Assembly: GCA_014846205.1 (NCBI GenBank)
Contig: RKAY01000162.1
Location: 1-6,537 of the forward strand
Reading direction: 5' to 3'
Length of the DNA stretch: 6,537 nt
Origin: Collinsella aerofaciens
GTDB lineage: Bacteria; Actinomycetota; Coriobacteriia; Coriobacteriales; Coriobacteriaceae
Shown here in pieces: positions 4,839 to 6,537 of this stretch (the first letter of the stretch is position 1; each line of letters opens with the position of its first letter). A model generated the notes under the pieces. The model was given only the letters and a program-made list of their open reading frames with translations, was not told the origin of the DNA and ran no database searches. The translations under genes were made by a program, and so were the position numbers.

Positions 4839-5945
4839 ATGACTATGTTCGCCCGCGAGCTTTCCGTCGCGCACTACCGCAGTTTCGATCGTTATCGTCT
4901 GACCCTGAGCGGCGGCGTGACGGTGCTCGCGGGGCCCAACGCGGCGGGAAAGACCAACCTCATAGAGGCGCTGCAGCTGCTGACGAGCGGTACCTCGTTT
5001 AGGCATCCGACCGCTGCCGAACTCGTGCACGACGGCGTGGGCTCGTGCAGGGTCGAGCTGAGGCTCGAAGGTGATGGGCGCGTGCTGGACATGGGGCTGA
5101 GCGTGGAAGATGGCAAGCGCTCGTTTAGCCGCAACGGCAAGCGGTGCGCGGCCGCCGGCGTGCGCGGCGTGCTGCCGAGCGTTCTGTTTTGCCCGGACCA
5201 CCTGGATATGGTCAAGCGCGGCGCCAGCGTCCGTCGCGCCGCGCTCGACGACTTTGGCGTGCAGCTGAGTGCGCGCTACGCCGACCTTTCGAGCACCTAT
5301 GGCCGCTGCGTGACGCAGCGCAATGCCCTGCTCAAGGAGAGCTGGTGCTGCCGCGAGATGCTCGGCGCCTGGAATGAATCGCTTGCCCGTGCGGGCTCGG
5401 CACTGCTCGTGCATCGCTTAGCCCTGGTCGACCGACTGGCGGGCCATGTGCGTGATGCTTACGGACAAGTGGCGTCCGGCGAGCCCGCGGACGTGTCATA
5501 CGTGTCCACGCTGGGAGATTTGCCCCAGACCGAGGACCGAGAAGAGCTGAAGGGATGGGCGTACGAGCGCATGTTGGCGGCGCTCGACGAACGCGCCGAC
5601 GAGGAGATGCGCCGTGGCGTGACGCTCGTGGGGCCGCACCGCGACGAGATTGAGTTTTCCGTTGCAGGGCGGTCCGCCCGTTCATTTGCCAGCCAGGGGC
5701 AGCAGCGAACGCTGGTGCTGGCCTGGAAGGTGGCGGAGGTGGCCGTTGCCCGCGGCATTTTGGGCACTGCCCCGCTGCTGCTGCTAGATGACGTGATGAG
5801 CGAGCTCGACGCCGGGCGCCGAGACGCTTTTCTGCAGTTGATCGGCGATGATATCCAGACGGTCATAACTACCACCAATCTGGGGTACTTTACCGATGAC
5901 CTGCTTGATCGAGCCAAGGTGGTGAGCATGGGTGAGGCGTGCTAA
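4839..5945 (+). CDS. recF: DNA replication and repair protein RecF
   Basis: RecF is an SMC-like ABC ATPase that binds gapped DNA and, with RecO and RecR, helps load RecA. The 368-residue protein has the family landmarks: Walker A GPNAAGKT (32-39), the RecF motif GPHRDEI (265-271), the ABC signature region SQGQQR (285-290), and Walker B LLLLDD (313-318) followed by the D-loop SELD (321-324). Two ATGs are possible, 4839 (MTMF) and 4845 (MF); neither has a clear SD, and the 9-base gap after dnaN suggests translational coupling. The N-terminus FARELSVAHYRSF matches the usual short beta-strand start of RecF and fits either choice. No yaaA-like gene separates it from dnaN, unlike in many Firmicutes. 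Its end overlaps the next gene by 14 bases. Confidence 0.97.
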   Translation: MTMFARELSVAHYRSFDRYRLTLSGGVTVLAGPNAAGKTNLIEALQLLTSGTSFRHPTAAELVHDGVGSCRVELRLEGDGRVLDMGLSVEDGKRSFSRNGKRCAAAGVRGVLPSVLFCPDHLDMVKRGASVRRAALDDFGVQLSARYADLSSTYGRCVTQRNALLKESWCCREMLGAWNESLARAGSALLVHRLALVDRLAGHVRDAYGQVASGEPADVSYVSTLGDLPQTEDREELKGWAYERMLAALDERADEEMRRGVTLVGPHRDEIEFSVAGRSARSFASQGQQRTLVLAWKVAEVAVARGILGTAPLLLLDDVMSELDAGRRDAFLQLIGDDIQTVITTTNLGYFTDDLLDRAKVVSMGEAC

Positions 5946-6495
5946 TTATGAGCGTGAGAACGGCACGGTTGCTTTCGGTGGCTTTTTAGATGCCGAGCGC
6001 CAGCGCATTATGGCCGCGGCGACGCCGGAGCGCCGTGCTCAAATGGAGGCCGCCGAGCAATCGCGCGCAATCTATCGCGCTTGGAACACGGTATGCGCGG
6101 GAACGCGCGAAGGGCGCCATGTGACGGGTCTGCGCTATCTGCCCGAGTCCAACGAGCTGTTGGTGTATCTCGACTCGCCCTCGTGGACGCAGGAAATGAC
6201 GTTGCTGCGCGAGATCATCCGCGCGCGCATGGAGCGCGTCGGCGCACATGTTGACGGCCTGGTGTTCAAGACGACCGCCCCCGGCCACACGCCGCCCGCC
6301 GCCAAAGAGCGCCTGCGGCCGGCCGAGATCGAGCGCCCGCCGGCTCCGCACGTCGACCTCAGCGAGTCCGAGCGCGCCGAGATTGAGCGCCAAGTGGCAC
6401 CTATCGAAGACCAAAAACTGCGCGAGGCCCTCGAGAATGCCATGAGAGCCAGTGCCGAGTGGGCCAAGGGCGTGCAGAGCAAAAAAGAGCCTTAA
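5932..6495 (+). CDS. dciA: DUF721 family protein, probable replicative helicase partner DciA
   Basis: DciA (DUF721) is the helicase-loading or helicase-assisting protein of bacteria that lack DnaC or DnaI and acts on DnaB at the origin. The DUF721 core spans residues about 46-114: a helix with the conserved Trp (W51), then strands around GLRYLPESNELLVYL (66-80), the motif SPSWTQEM (82-89) with W85, and a helix leading to VDGLVFKT (107-114). The C-terminal third is charged, with LSESERAEIERQVAPIEDQKLREAL (143-167) forming a likely helix pair of the kind I recall in actinobacterial members. The start is read as GTG at 5932, overlapping the recF end by 14 bases, with AAGGTGG (5916-5922) as SD. 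ATG at 6010 is a later in-frame alternative that would still keep the core. The last 42 bases (6496-6537) hold no feature I can support. Family membership is based on pattern recognition only. Confidence 0.85.
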   Translation: MRRANYERENGTVAFGGFLDAERQRIMAAATPERRAQMEAAEQSRAIYRAWNTVCAGTREGRHVTGLRYLPESNELLVYLDSPSWTQEMTLLREIIRARMERVGAHVDGLVFKTTAPGHTPPAAKERLRPAEIERPPAPHVDLSESERAEIERQVAPIEDQKLREALENAMRASAEWAKGVQSKKEP

Positions 6496-6537
6496 ATCGC
6501 ATCTGGTGGCCTTGTAGAGCCAAATACCCTCGTTCCC

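Noticed and set aside
6496..6537. Possible terminator after dciA (TGGC...GCCA)
   Set aside because: Only a 4-bp stem, an 8-base loop and no T-tract before the window ends.

Overview
The window is the chromosomal origin (oriC) and dnaA locus of a fairly GC-rich bacterium. Gene order is rpmH (leftward, partial) | origin region | GHKL-ATPase/winged-helix gene | dnaA | origin region | dnaN | recF | DUF721/dciA, and the DNA ends just after dciA, where gyrB would usually follow. The lack of a yaaA-type gene between dnaN and recF, the DUF721 gene after recF, and a very divergent DnaA suggest an actinobacterial lineage. My best guess is Coriobacteriia, Collinsella-like, but this rests on recognition and no database search was done.

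Layout. Positions 1-61 hold the first 20 codons of ribosomal protein L34 on the minus strand, with a strong SD, a near-consensus sigma70-type promoter (134-163) and a small GC-rich leader hairpin (90-107). Positions 240-345 hold a cluster of DnaA-box-like 9-mers of the form TTTTCAACA instead of the E. coli TTATCCACA. Positions 407-1759 encode an unusual 450-residue protein: a GHKL ATPase domain, a Gln/Pro/Met/Tyr-rich linker and a C-terminal winged helix. dnaA follows after only 15 bases. The 238-bp dnaA-dnaN gap holds more boxes, a DnaA-trio tract and an 85% AT stretch, which makes it the likely unwinding site. dnaN, recF and dciA then follow almost without gaps.

How the genes fit together. 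DnaA would bind both box clusters, giving a bipartite origin as in Bacillus, and open the AT-rich DNA before dnaN. DciA handles the replicative helicase, DnaN is the sliding clamp and RecF acts at gapped DNA. The ATPase/winged-helix protein appears to be co-transcribed with dnaA and sits inside the origin, so it is a candidate regulator of initiation or of dnaA expression.

The two most interesting points are this protein and an apparent co-variation between DnaA and its box. Four of the DnaA residues that align with base-contact positions of E. coli DnaA are changed, and the boxes are changed too. The Q-rich linker of the ATPase gene also contains box-like sequences, one of them part of a 15-bp identity to the origin.
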